Of a stretch of 64,000 nucleotides of DNA, positions 7,453-16,894 are shown piece by piece. Position numbers and translations under genes: made by a program. The DNA is taken from positions 1-64,000 of the forward strand of contig CAZMEN010000007.1 in the NCBI GenBank assembly GCA_964565335.1, read 5' to 3'. The DNA comes from Litorimonas sp964565335. Its GTDB lineage: Bacteria; Pseudomonadota; Alphaproteobacteria; Caulobacterales; Maricaulaceae. Under the pieces are notes generated by a model. The model did not search any database. It saw only the letters and a list, made by a program, of their open reading frames with translations, and was not told where the DNA came from. Within the stretch, counting starts at the first letter, position 1; each line of letters starts with the position of its first letter.

Positions 7453-9480
7453 TTACCAGCTGGCTTGGAAACCAGCGCGAGCGCCTGTGCTTCCATTGTC
7501 AGCACCCGTCGTCACAGCACCGCTAAACTGTAATGTGTCATTAAGTCTGTAAGCGACGCTGCCTGCAAAGGCTGTTTCATCGTCATAAGTGCCGATACCG
7601 CCGGACACTGCGAATGTCTGTCCCACTGGAACATAAGCATTATCCAGAGCCAGAGCCGCCGCAATACCAGCGCGGTTGTCAAGAATATCATCGATATTCG
7701 CACTAATTTGTGCGGAGTTGCCTGAGATGGACGCTGAGTTCAGGGCAATCGCGGCACTTGCTGTTGCAAGACCGGCTGTATTGGTTGCGATATTTCCTGA
7801 ATTAGATGCGATTGCGGTCGCGTTTGTTGAGATATTGGCTGTGTTGGCAGCAATAGCTGTTGAGTTGGTGCCAATCCCTAGAATAGCCGTTGTATTCGTT
7901 GCTATCGCTGCATTGGCGGAAACTAGGCCGGCAGCATTGGTGGCAATACCCGCTGTGTTAGTTGCGATGTTGGTTGTGTTCGTCGAAATATTACCAGCAT
8001 TGGTCGCGATGCCTGCGGCATTCGTTGCTATACCTGCGGTGTTCGTCGCGATATTACCAGTGTTCGTAGCAATGTTACCGGTGTTAGTCGCGATGTTACC
8101 TGTGTTTGTCGCAATATTTGTACCATTTGTGGTAATATTGGTTGTGTTCGTTGCAACTGTCGTTGGCAGCGCAAAGTCAGCCGCAACGTTACCATTCGCG
8201 TCTGTGGTGACAACACCTGTCGCGCCTGTTTGTGCCGCCGTACTGGCCGCGGATGTCAGGCCTGCAAATGTATAGGTATTGATCCCTGTACCGAAAGCAA
8301 ACTGGTTTATGCGTGACGTTGTTGCGCCGTTACCGAAGGCGGCGGAGTTATCCCACCCAGCGCTCGCTTGGTTGCCGATTGCCGTAGAATTAGCGCCGGC
8401 TGCATTAGCCGCTTCACCGACGGCCAATGAACGGACGCCTGAAGCGTTAGCTAAGTGACCAATCGCATGCGCGCGCTCAGCCGTGGCCGAAGAACGCCAA
8501 CCAAATGATGTTGCCGCTAAGCCGTCTGCAACAGCTTCACCGCCAACCGCAGTTGTTGAGTTGCCATTTGCGAGTGACATTGTACCGAACGCAGTGGCGT
8601 CTACACCTGATGCGGAGGCTTGGTTACCCACCGCAGAGGCCTGTTCGCCATTGGCCGAGGCCGCATCACCAACGGCGAGGGTGCGAACACCGTTCGCTGT
8701 TGCGAGGTGGCCTAATGCATGTGCGCGCTCGCCTTGTGCAACTGACATCCAACCAAAAGAGGTGGCTGCAAGGCCATTTGCCGTAGCGCGTCCGCCAATC
8801 GCTGTTGTGGAGTCGCCCATAGCGGTTGCACTGGCACCTGTTGCTGTCGCGTCAACCCCGACTGCGTTTGCACGAAGGCCAACGGCAGCAGCGCCAGAAC
8901 CTTCAGCGTAAGATTCGCCGCCGATTGCTGTGGTAAAGAAACCATTCGCATTGGATAACCGGCCAATTGCTAAAGCATCAGCGCCTGTTGCTAGGGCATT
9001 ATTACCGATGGCTGTCGTCGTCGCACCATTTGCTAGGGCGCGGCGTCCAACGGCGAGAGAGTCTGCGCCATTTGCATTGGCTTCGTGACCAAAAGCGGAA
9101 GAGTTAGGGCCTGTTGCAACTGCACGTGCCCCTACTGCTGTTGCGTTATCGCCTGTTGCATCGGCGCTTGTGCCCACCGCTGTTGCGTCGAGACCAATAG
9201 CGTTTGCACGAAGGCCAATAGCAGCGGAGCCAGCACCTTCAGAATAAGATTGTGCACCAATTGCGGTCGTGAAGAAGCCATTCGCGTTAGCTTGGCGTCC
9301 TACGGCAACGGCGTCAGCACCGGTCGCTGTGGCGTCCACGCCACATTCAAGGGCCGTCGGGTCCCCCGCATTTGCGTTACAATCAGGCGTTGGGTCTGCC
9401 ATCGCTGGTGCAGCCACCAATAAGGCAAGGCTAAGGGCTCCGGCCGAAATCGTGCCGGTTAAATATTTCTGAGTTTTCAT
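7453..9480 (-). CDS. Trimeric autotransporter adhesin (YadA-like)
   Basis: A 675-residue type Vc secreted adhesin. The ATG at 9480 is preferred because the signal peptide (MKTQKYLTG... to PAMAD, about 1-28) begins there and a GGAAG box lies about 10 bases upstream. Residues about 45-400 are repeated head units of the Hep/Hag type (AxAVGxxAxANG about every 14 residues). Residues about 440-600 form a low-complexity stalk (repeats of ATNTGNI), and the last 65-70 residues form the YadA-like barrel anchor ending in tryptophan. Such proteins form trimers on the outer membrane and mediate attachment. The alanine- and threonine-rich coding produces long false open frames on the opposite strand. It is transcribed away from the alginate receptor gene. 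Confidence 0.92.
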   Translation of the reverse strand: MKTQKYLTGTISAGALSLALLVAAPAMADPTPDCNANAGDPTALECGVDATATGADAVAVGRQANANGFFTTAIGAQSYSEGAGSAAIGLRANAIGLDATAVGTSADATGDNATAVGARAVATGPNSSAFGHEANANGADSLAVGRRALANGATTTAIGNNALATGADALAIGRLSNANGFFTTAIGGESYAEGSGAAAVGLRANAVGVDATATGASATAMGDSTTAIGGRATANGLAATSFGWMSVAQGERAHALGHLATANGVRTLAVGDAASANGEQASAVGNQASASGVDATAFGTMSLANGNSTTAVGGEAVADGLAATSFGWRSSATAERAHAIGHLANASGVRSLAVGEAANAAGANSTAIGNQASAGWDNSAAFGNGATTSRINQFAFGTGINTYTFAGLTSAASTAAQTGATGVVTTDANGNVAADFALPTTVATNTTNITTNGTNIATNTGNIATNTGNIATNTGNIATNTAGIATNAAGIATNAGNISTNTTNIATNTAGIATNAAGLVSANAAIATNTTAILGIGTNSTAIAANTANISTNATAIASNSGNIATNTAGLATASAAIALNSASISGNSAQISANIDDILDNRAGIAAALALDNAYVPVGQTFAVSGGIGTYDDETAFAGSVAYRLNDTLQFSGAVTTGADNGSTGARAGFQASW

Positions 9481-10177
9481 GATTTTTATACTTCCATTTT
9501 TGAGTTGTGCGCCGATACGGTTTGACAAATTAATTCTCTGTCTCCCCGTCAACTTTTTCGCTTGATTATCACTTTCACTGATGTTTCAAACTGTGGAAAT
9601 CCTAAATCAGCTTCGGCTGCGTGGCAATACTTCTTTGTTTGTTTAAACGACTATAGTCTCCGTTCAGTGATTGATTTGATGCATACGCGCCTAAAACTGA
9701 ATTAGAATTAAGTCTCGGAATAGTTTGGGCTGTACTGTCTAATTTTGATGTAATGGTGTCATTAGAAACGGGATCCAAGGGCATATTCCGGATGGGGTTG
9801 AGTTCTTCTTTCAATAATTTGGTGTAGAACTTTAATGATAACTTTAAAGGCTCATTTGGGGGCCAAATTAATGCGCTGTTTGGTCTTCACAAAACTTCGG
9901 CACATTCTCGACATTGACTTAAATGAAAAATATTTTCTTGTAGTTTGAATTTATCGAAATTTTATTCCGTATTGCCGGACTCAATGGAATTTTTTTAATA
10001 AAGAGCGTTGAAAGCCAGTAAATTCATTCAAGTGTTAAGTGTTGCGAAAATGCATCAGTTAATAACTATCTCTAATTGGTGCTACCAATTAGGTTAAATC
10101 GGTACAATAATAATGTTGACATTGGTAAAATCGATTGCTCTTAAGGAAAAATAATAAAGCACTCACAAGGGGAAGTC
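9481..10177. promoter_or_regulatory. Divergent intergenic region between adhesin and first TonB receptor
   Basis: About 700 AT-rich bases separate the two divergent genes. The right end holds the regulator-type palindrome (10073-10091), a TTGACA box (10116-10121) and an AGGGGAAG ribosome-binding site before ATG 10178. A 70-codon open frame on the minus strand (9602-9814) lacks a convincing start and any family match. I see no other gene in the remaining space. Confidence 0.55.
10073..10091. promoter_or_regulatory. FadR/GntR-type operator upstream of TonB receptor 1
   Basis: A perfect 8-bp inverted repeat with a 3-base spacer: TAATTGGT-GCT-ACCAATTA. The TGGT-N3-ACCA core is the known signature of FadR-subfamily GntR regulators, and such a regulator is encoded at 16895. 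The palindrome centre (10082) lies 34 bp before a TTGACA box at 10116-10121. A further ATTGGT half-site overlaps that promoter at 10121-10126. Confidence 0.8.
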
Positions 10178-13100
10178 ATGAAACACCGTAAATCATTAAT
10201 CAAAGCATCATTGCTGTCAGCGTCAGTTTTGGCGATGGCGTCAACTGTATCCGCGCAGGATTCAGCCACGGAAGACGAGGTTATCTCTGTTGGTATCCGT
10301 CAATCACTTGAAAACGCGCTTCAAGAAAAACGCAATGCGGATAGCTTGATCGAAGTTATTCTGGCAGAAGATATTGGTAAGCTTCCTGACCAAAACTTGG
10401 CGGAAGTCTTGGAGAACGTCACAGGTATTCAAATCACACGGACGGCCGGTGTCGGTACGGGTGTTCAAATCCGGGGTACAAATGCAAACCGCATCGAAAT
10501 TAACGGTGTCTCGACTGTAGGTTCGGGTGCCGGGCGTACGGGTATTAACTTTGAAGATGTTAACGCTGCGATTATTGCAGGCGTTGAGGTAATCAAGGCG
10601 CCAGAAGCGTCAACAATTGAAGGGTCTGTTGGTGGTACAATTAACTTGCGTACTATCCGTCCTCTGGATTTAGATGGCCCTCTCGCCTCAGTTCGTATCC
10701 AAGGCGAGCAGAGCAACCTCTCTACGCAAGGTATTAAGCCACGCGTATCTGGTGCTTTGGGTAAGAAATGGGAAAATGTTTCCGGACAGGAATTCGGTAT
10801 CGTTTTAAGCGGTAGTTATACTGAGCAAGAATCAGTCTCTTTCCGTCCTCGTGTGGACCGTGATAATATTGCTTCAGCGCCCGGTGCCGCTTTCCCTGAA
10901 TATAACGGCATTCAATTTCTGGTCCAAGAGCAAGAGAATTTTGATTACGAAACAATCAACTTTGCGGGTACCGTTGAGGCTAAGCCTACTCAAAATACGC
11001 GCATTTATTTTGACGCTGTCATTAATAGTCAAGAGCGCAGCCAGGATTCATACCGTCTCCAAGCCTCAGGGATCAGTAACCTGAGAAACTTCAATGCGCC
11101 AACTGCGTTTGAAGAGGTGGATTACGGTTTTGGTTCTCGGGCTATTCAGCAAGCCGCACTTACGGGTGATCTTGAGCCCTGTATTGGTACGCCGGGTGTT
11201 GCGCAAACTTGTAACCAGAGTGATGGCAACTTGCGCATGTCATCTGACACGGGGTCACGCGTGACAGATAGTGAGATATTCTCTATCGGGGGCGACTGGG
11301 AAGGTGAACGGATTACAGCGAAGGTTCAGTTTGCGACGACAAATTCTTCGACAGAGAACCCGAATTTGAGCACAACGCTTAACTTCCTCAATCCGAATGC
11401 ACCTTTAGTAACCGAGGTGCGCTTCAATGACACAAGCACGCGTTTCCGTTATGGCCTTACGGATGCGCAGCGTGCTGCGGTTGAAGCCGATTTTGCAAAT
11501 GCTGCCGCGATCAATGATGCTATCGGTGTAGATGCATTGGCGGCCTTTGGTGCGGGCTCTGGCGGATTGCGCAGTGTCACTCTGTTAAATGACAATGCGA
11601 CGCCTTTCACTTATGATCTAAGTGACGACACGCTGTCATTTGGTATCAATTTTAACTCGCCTTTTGCGCCAACACAGGCACAACTTCTCGATCCGTTTAA
11701 CTATGTGTTGGATCAGGTTCAGGTGGGTCGTAACACCACGGATAACAAAGAAGATGCCCTCCGTTTAGACTTCTCATATGATTTGACGGATACAGGCTTC
11801 GGTGATTTCATTACATCTGTTGATGCGGGTTACCGTTACAATAAGTCCTCCAGTACATTTGATGACATTGATGATAATATCGGTGGGTTTAGTAATTTGC
11901 GGGACTCCCCGCGCGGTAATCTGTTCAGCGACCTTCTTGTCGCCGGGCCGGATAACTATGATGATGCGGATGGCAGAAGCTTGTTTATCCAAGATTTCCT
12001 TCTTCTTGATCCGGATCGTTCATTTACAGACCCTGATGGCGTTATTGCGGATTTGGAAGCGGCTATCTTGGCGCATGATCCGTCCGGTCCGGACTTGTTA
12101 AATCTGCAGGCTGATCAAAACGCGTTCTTCGATGTCGAAGAAAAGACAAACGCTTTTTATGCGCAAGCCAATTTTGAACAAGGTAATCTCCGCGGTAATC
12201 TTGGCTTCCGTTATTTAGAGACAGAAGTTGCTTCGACCGGTTTCGGTCCGGCCCAAGGTGGTGCGGCCAGAGTGCTTGAGACCAATACTGCGTCTTATGA
12301 TTTCTTCCTGCCTCGGGCTAACTTGATCTACACGCCGAGTGATGAGGTTGTTCTTCGGGCCAGCTATGCGACAGATATCCGTCGTCCGAACTATAACGAT
12401 TTGGGCGGATTTACATTTGGTACGAGTGAAAACTCAGCTGTGCGTCTAGGTAATCCGGCTTTGGTACCGGAAGAGGTAGACTCTTTTGATATTTCAGGAG
12501 ATTGGTACTTCGCCCCAGCGGCCGTATTTAGCATCGGTTACTTCAATAAAAAGCGGTCAAATATTTTTGGCCAAGATTTTGAAGGCGCTCTGCTTGTCGC
12601 TGATCCAAATACGCCTGGCGGTCTGGCACGTGAAACAGACCCAAATTGTCCGGGTGGTGGTATTTTCAATCCTGATGTGATTCCTAATGTCTTAGGTGAT
12701 CCGAACGAGCCAGGTCTTTGTGTGGACTTCACACAGCCGGGGAACGATCCGGAAACAACAACGCAACAGGGCGTTGAAGTGGCGTTCCAGTATGACTTGT
12801 CTAACCATGAAGACAGTATGGGTAACTTTGCTTGGGCTTCAGGTTTTGGTCTGATTGCTAACTATACCTACCAAGACTTCAGTGGTGGGTCTGCCGTCGA
12901 TGAGACTTCAGGTCGCGGTTTGACGGTTCTTGGCCCTGTCAGCATCCCGCGCGGACTTCTTGATTTCTCTAAAAACGCTTACAACTTGACTGCGTTCTAT
13001 GAGAAATATGGTTTGTCAGCACGGGCACGTTACACATGGCGCGAAGGCTTCCGGACAAATGACTTTGGCGGTGGCGCCAATACGTCCGGTAGTTCAACAC

Positions 13101-13306
13101 TTAGCTTCCCGGTTCACACACTGGATAGAGGACAGCTTAATGCCAGCATCAATTATGATGTGACTGATAATTTCAACATTGGTGTTGAAGCGGTAAACCT
13201 AACTAAATCTCGTATCATTCAGAAATGTGTGAGTGAATCAGGCACAACCTGTTTCGTCGGTTATCCTGACCGTCGTATCGTCTTCGGCGGTAGCTACACA
13301 TTCTAA
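10178..13306 (+). CDS. TonB-dependent receptor 1 (probable alginate oligosaccharide uptake)
   Basis: A 1042-residue outer-membrane receptor of the large Caulobacter/Xanthomonas type. It has a signal peptide (about 1-26, ending VSAQD), a plug domain with LPDQNLAEVLENVTGIQITR and VQIRGTNANRIEINGV (about residues 68-115) and VEVIKAPEASTIEGSVGGTINLRT (about 135-160), then a 22-strand-type barrel ending in phenylalanine. TonB/ExbBD energy would drive import of large oligosaccharides. Placement directly upstream of alginate lyases, with a regulator palindrome in its promoter, argues for alginate oligomers as substrate. AGGGGAAG lies 3 bases before the ATG. No SusD-like partner is present. Confidence 0.92.
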   Translation: MKHRKSLIKASLLSASVLAMASTVSAQDSATEDEVISVGIRQSLENALQEKRNADSLIEVILAEDIGKLPDQNLAEVLENVTGIQITRTAGVGTGVQIRGTNANRIEINGVSTVGSGAGRTGINFEDVNAAIIAGVEVIKAPEASTIEGSVGGTINLRTIRPLDLDGPLASVRIQGEQSNLSTQGIKPRVSGALGKKWENVSGQEFGIVLSGSYTEQESVSFRPRVDRDNIASAPGAAFPEYNGIQFLVQEQENFDYETINFAGTVEAKPTQNTRIYFDAVINSQERSQDSYRLQASGISNLRNFNAPTAFEEVDYGFGSRAIQQAALTGDLEPCIGTPGVAQTCNQSDGNLRMSSDTGSRVTDSEIFSIGGDWEGERITAKVQFATTNSSTENPNLSTTLNFLNPNAPLVTEVRFNDTSTRFRYGLTDAQRAAVEADFANAAAINDAIGVDALAAFGAGSGGLRSVTLLNDNATPFTYDLSDDTLSFGINFNSPFAPTQAQLLDPFNYVLDQVQVGRNTTDNKEDALRLDFSYDLTDTGFGDFITSVDAGYRYNKSSSTFDDIDDNIGGFSNLRDSPRGNLFSDLLVAGPDNYDDADGRSLFIQDFLLLDPDRSFTDPDGVIADLEAAILAHDPSGPDLLNLQADQNAFFDVEEKTNAFYAQANFEQGNLRGNLGFRYLETEVASTGFGPAQGGAARVLETNTASYDFFLPRANLIYTPSDEVVLRASYATDIRRPNYNDLGGFTFGTSENSAVRLGNPALVPEEVDSFDISGDWYFAPAAVFSIGYFNKKRSNIFGQDFEGALLVADPNTPGGLARETDPNCPGGGIFNPDVIPNVLGDPNEPGLCVDFTQPGNDPETTTQQGVEVAFQYDLSNHEDSMGNFAWASGFGLIANYTYQDFSGGSAVDETSGRGLTVLGPVSIPRGLLDFSKNAYNLTAFYEKYGLSARARYTWREGFRTNDFGGGANTSGSSTLSFPVHTLDRGQLNASINYDVTDNFNIGVEAVNLTKSRIIQKCVSESGTTCFVGYPDRRIVFGGSYTF

Positions 13307-13350
13307 AGAATCGGTCAGAGCTTAACGGCTCTTTCCTTTCTAAAATTTCT

Positions 13351-13382
13351 CGGGTCCCATATATTTGGGGCCCGTTTTTTTA
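13351..13382 (+). terminator. Intrinsic terminator of TonB receptor 1
   Basis: CGGGTCCC / GGGGCCCG form an 8-bp stem (one G-T pair) around an AT-rich 8-base loop, followed by a run of eight Ts. It lies 45 bases after the receptor stop, so the second receptor has its own promoter. Confidence 0.88.
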
Positions 13383-13434
13383 TGGAATAACCTTTGGTAG
13401 CGTGTCAAAAATGCAACGACATCCATAATTCTTC

Positions 13435-13451
13435 TATTGGTACTACCAATA
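13435..13451. promoter_or_regulatory. FadR/GntR-type operator upstream of TonB receptor 2
   Basis: Perfect palindrome TATTGGT-ACT-ACCAATA, the same core as the site at 10073. Its centre (13443) lies 33 bp before a TTGACA box at 13476-13481, nearly the same geometry as upstream of receptor 1. It implies co-regulation of the two receptors by the GntR protein at 16895. Confidence 0.8.
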
Positions 13452-13544
13452 TTACAAATCGGTAGGGAATATAGGTTGACATGAATGTGTTTTTTGGTTC
13501 CTTTGATATCAAACTATAATCACATTGCTAATGGGGAAGTATTC

Positions 13545-16500
13545 ATGAATACCACACATCCGAAATCTATTTGCCGTAAAGCCGTTAAATCACTCCTGCT
13601 AACAGGGTCTTCATTCGCGGTTTTAGCGATGTCGCAAGCTGCTTTTGCTCAAGATACGAGCGCAGAAGATGACGAAGTGATCGTGACAGGCACGCGCCAA
13701 GTCATTCAGGATTCTATTGCGCTAAAGCGCAACAACACTCAAATCGTAGATGGTCTGTCCGCCAATGAAATCGGCGATATCCCAGCTTTATCTATTGGTG
13801 AAGCGCTCGAATCCGTAACTGGCGTTGCCTCTCACCGTGAAAATGGCGGCGCGACAGAAGTCTCAATTCGTGGGCTTGGGCCGTATCTGTCTTCTACAGT
13901 CATCAATGGCCGCGTTGTTGGTAATGGTTCTGGTGATCGCTCGGTTAACTTTTCACAATTTCCGTCCGAACTTGTGAACAAGCTTGCGGTCTTTAAAACA
14001 CAAGATGCCAGCCAAATTGAAGGCGGCGTGGCTGGGCAAATTCAAATTGAAACGCTTAGACCGCTTGAGTATGGCAAACGCCGTATTCAAGGAGAGATAA
14101 AAGGGAATATAAACCCAGACCAACTCAACCAAGAAGATACTGAAGCGGGTGACATTGGCTACCGCGGTACTCTAAGTTACGTGGATCAATTTGAGCTCGG
14201 CACCGGAGATATTGGGATTTCGATTGGTGCTCAGCGCAGTGATATTTCTCAGCCAGAGGCCGAAATTCGTTCTACGTCAAACTTTGGCTCGTCCAGTTTT
14301 GCTTGTATCGTTAGGCCAGACCCTGCGGATGAATTGGGAATAGGTTTTACAAATAACCCTATTGAGTCCAACCGCGATTGTGAAGATTTCCGGGCGCCAA
14401 ACAGCGCGGGGGGAGATAACAACAATATCGGCGTCGTTACGTCTGTGAACCCGACGGGCGATGCGCGTTTGGACGCGATTGATTTCAGTTCGCCCTTTGT
14501 TCTGGTGCCAAGTCAAAGACATTTCCGGCAAAATGATACGCGTGATGAGCGCGACGCCATCTTTGGCGCAATCCAATGGCAGCCGAATGATCGTTGGGAC
14601 ATAAATCTTGATGCACAGTGGTCGGAACGCTCGCAGTCAGAGCAGCGCAATGATTTGACATTTAACGGTTGGAAGCGGAACGATAGTTCGTTGGGTGGAA
14701 TTCCCGGTTTCACGTCTAACCCATCCTCTGTAGATTTGCTGCAATTCACAGAGAGTGGCGCGATTACGAATGCTTTTACTGAAAACACAATTGAGGTGCA
14801 GGGCGGCGACTTCCAGCGCGTAGAGACATTTGAGAGTATTGGACTGAATGGTTCCTATGATGTGAGCGATCGCCTCACTGTATCCGCTGATGTTGCTTAC
14901 TCAAACGTAGAGCGTACTGAGCAAGCTATCGAGTTTCGTATTCAGTCTGATAAAACGCCAACAATCGAGTTTAACACCTCGTCCGGTATTCCATTATACA
15001 CGCTGTATGATGAAGAATTTGATGTTAACGATCATGACAATTACGTAGATCGCCTTCGCGTGCGTGTTGACAATGATTTGTTCCGACAAAATGAATTCTT
15101 ATCAGGTCGTTTTGATGTCGATTATGATTTGAATAAAGGTATTTTCACAAATGTTGAAGCAGGCGTCCGATATGCTGGGCAGAAGTTCTTCTCCGTTCCG
15201 GGCGGCGCAGATACATTTGACGGTTCAAGAGGGCGGACGTCATTTGAAATTGAAAATGACGGTGAGTTCACTTTTAATGGTTCAGAGGTTGTTGACGACG
15301 ACTCGTCAGATGCAGATGCGGCCCCGTTTGTTGATATCATTGCTGCGACAAACCAAGCGTGTCGTGGTGAGTTCCCTGAGAGAGACTTCCTGTCTAACCT
15401 CCGTGGAAATAATAATCTTGTGACACAGGTGGCCTCTGACGGTACCGTGATTGGTACAACCAATAGCTGGGGCGTTTTTGACGCGCGTTGTGTGGCAAAT
15501 ACTTCAATCGCGGCTATCAATCAGCAAATCGACCTCATAAACAGATTGGCATTGGAAACTAACGGTGCAAATGCTCCTCAAATCTCGGCATTCTCAACCG
15601 ACACACCAGAACTCGTGGCGGATACAGCCAGAACAGTTGATGTCCAAGAGGATACCTTGGCCCTCTACGCCATGGCGAACTATGAAACGAGTTTTGATGG
15701 TCTACCCCTACGCGGTAACGTAGGAATGCGCGTTGTGAATACTGAGGTCACATCGAATAGCTTCCGACAAGGGTATGAAATTACTCAAACGGGTAATGAA
15801 TTTACGATTGCCGAAGTGGGTGTCCCTGTTCCCGTTTTGTCGAAGAGTGATTATACGACTCTATTACCGAGTTTTAGCGCTATTTTGGATCTTTCCGATG
15901 ACAAATTGGTTCGTTTCGGTGCTTTCCGTGCGCTTTCAAGGGCTGACCCCGCCGATATGGGTTTTGATCGTAGCTTTACTGTTCAAAATGAAGTCGACGG
16001 CGAAGGAATCACAAACCGTGACGATTTGATTAGAAATGTTTCCGCGACAGGTAGTCCTGAAATCGGGCCATTAACGTCTTGGAACATTGATTTGGGATAT
16101 GAATGGTATCCGAATGATGACTCAATTTTCGCCGTAAGTACTTATTATAAACAATTTAAAGGTGGTTTTGAAAACATTGTCCAAAACGAAACTTACATCG
16201 TTGATGGTCAAGAAATCACCCGTCCAGTCGGTGGTCTTCAGCAAGTTGGCGAAGATACAAGTAGCCTCTTTGGTGTGGAGATTACAGGCTCTCACCGCTT
16301 TAGTTACTTGCCAGGCTATCTAAGTGGCCTTGGCGTTAAGGCGAGCTATAACCATGCGTCTTCTGACTTCGAGTTTGAAGATAGCCTATATGGTAATATT
16401 TTTGAGCGAGATTTAGCCGGTAATTCGGTTCAAACAAATGTGGGAATTGTGGCGCCTGGTGGACTTCCGGGTCTGTCTGAGAATGTCTTTAGTGGTACAG

Positions 16501-16784
16501 CCTATTATCAAATCGGCAAGCTCGATACATCGATCATCTATAAGTATCGCGATAACTATTTCCAGCCTGCTACGTCTGATGGCACGCGTCTACGCTACAT
16601 TGGCTCCGTCGGTGTTTGGGAAGCGCGTGCAGCGTATAAAATCAACGATAACTTCCGAGTTTCTGTTGAAGCGATTAATATATTTGATGCCGAAAAAGAG
16701 CAGTTCCAATGGGTTCAGGATAACCAGTATGAAGTGAACTCATACGGCCCGAGAATCTTCTTCGGTCTCCGTGGTCGCTTCTAA
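13545..16784 (+). CDS. TonB-dependent receptor 2 (probable alginate oligosaccharide uptake)
   Basis: A 1079-residue TonB-dependent receptor. The frame is open from 13485, but ATG 13545 is chosen because GGGGAAG precedes it and the signal peptide (to AAFAQD, about residue 37) then has a normal length. A TonB-box-like DDEVIVTGTRQ follows the cleavage site. The plug has IPALSIGEALESVTGVASHR, VSIRGLGPYLSSTVINGR and the SQIEGGVAGQIQIET signature. The barrel ends with FFGLRGRF. It differs strongly from receptor 1, suggesting different oligomer sizes or M/G composition. It sits between two terminators as a single-gene unit. Confidence 0.92.
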   Translation: MNTTHPKSICRKAVKSLLLTGSSFAVLAMSQAAFAQDTSAEDDEVIVTGTRQVIQDSIALKRNNTQIVDGLSANEIGDIPALSIGEALESVTGVASHRENGGATEVSIRGLGPYLSSTVINGRVVGNGSGDRSVNFSQFPSELVNKLAVFKTQDASQIEGGVAGQIQIETLRPLEYGKRRIQGEIKGNINPDQLNQEDTEAGDIGYRGTLSYVDQFELGTGDIGISIGAQRSDISQPEAEIRSTSNFGSSSFACIVRPDPADELGIGFTNNPIESNRDCEDFRAPNSAGGDNNNIGVVTSVNPTGDARLDAIDFSSPFVLVPSQRHFRQNDTRDERDAIFGAIQWQPNDRWDINLDAQWSERSQSEQRNDLTFNGWKRNDSSLGGIPGFTSNPSSVDLLQFTESGAITNAFTENTIEVQGGDFQRVETFESIGLNGSYDVSDRLTVSADVAYSNVERTEQAIEFRIQSDKTPTIEFNTSSGIPLYTLYDEEFDVNDHDNYVDRLRVRVDNDLFRQNEFLSGRFDVDYDLNKGIFTNVEAGVRYAGQKFFSVPGGADTFDGSRGRTSFEIENDGEFTFNGSEVVDDDSSDADAAPFVDIIAATNQACRGEFPERDFLSNLRGNNNLVTQVASDGTVIGTTNSWGVFDARCVANTSIAAINQQIDLINRLALETNGANAPQISAFSTDTPELVADTARTVDVQEDTLALYAMANYETSFDGLPLRGNVGMRVVNTEVTSNSFRQGYEITQTGNEFTIAEVGVPVPVLSKSDYTTLLPSFSAILDLSDDKLVRFGAFRALSRADPADMGFDRSFTVQNEVDGEGITNRDDLIRNVSATGSPEIGPLTSWNIDLGYEWYPNDDSIFAVSTYYKQFKGGFENIVQNETYIVDGQEITRPVGGLQQVGEDTSSLFGVEITGSHRFSYLPGYLSGLGVKASYNHASSDFEFEDSLYGNIFERDLAGNSVQTNVGIVAPGGLPGLSENVFSGTAYYQIGKLDTSIIYKYRDNYFQPATSDGTRLRYIGSVGVWEARAAYKINDNFRVSVEAINIFDAEKEQFQWVQDNQYEVNSYGPRIFFGLRGRF

Positions 16785-16796
16785 AAACGACTTTTG

Positions 16797-16838
16797 AAAA
16801 AGCGTAACTTTCTAATTTGAAAGTTACGCTTTTCTTTT
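16797..16838 (+). terminator. Intrinsic terminator of TonB receptor 2
   Basis: A perfect 12-bp stem, AGCGTAACTTTC / GAAAGTTACGCT, with the 6-base loop TAATTT, is followed by TTTCTTTTT. It is preceded by four As, so it may also work weakly in the other direction. Confidence 0.93.
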
Positions 16839-16844
16839 TCTAAA

Positions 16845-16892
16845 ATTGGTATAGGTAATAAGGTGGAAATCAAGAGATTGGTATAGGATTTA
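16845..16892. promoter_or_regulatory. Tandem ATTGGT half-sites at the gntR start (possible autoregulation)
   Basis: Two direct copies of ATTGGTATAGG start at 16845 and 16877, 32 bases apart. Each has an intact ATTGGT arm and a degenerate right arm (GGTAATA, GGATTTA) in place of ACCAAT. The second copy covers the ribosome-binding site AGGA (16885-16888) just before the GTG start. Binding there would block expression of the regulator's own gene. Autoregulation is inferred. Confidence 0.5.
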
Positions 16893-16894
16893 TT

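Noticed and set aside
7950..8140. Regularly spaced repeats that might suggest a CRISPR array
   Set aside because: The repeats are contiguous codon-level repeats of the stalk in an open frame, with no unique spacers and no cas genes.
7676..8275. 199-codon plus-strand frame opposite the adhesin stalk
   Set aside because: It is the complement of the repetitive ATNTGNI coding, low in complexity, with no ribosome-binding site. The adhesin on the other strand explains it.
8483..9472. Several plus-strand frames opposite the adhesin head repeats
   Set aside because: Alanine/proline-rich shadows of the Hep/Hag repeats, with no start signal or family match.
9602..9814. 70-codon minus-strand frame in the 9.5-10.2 kb intergenic region
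   Set aside because: No ribosome-binding site, no recognisable domain, and an unbiased composition. Too weak to call.
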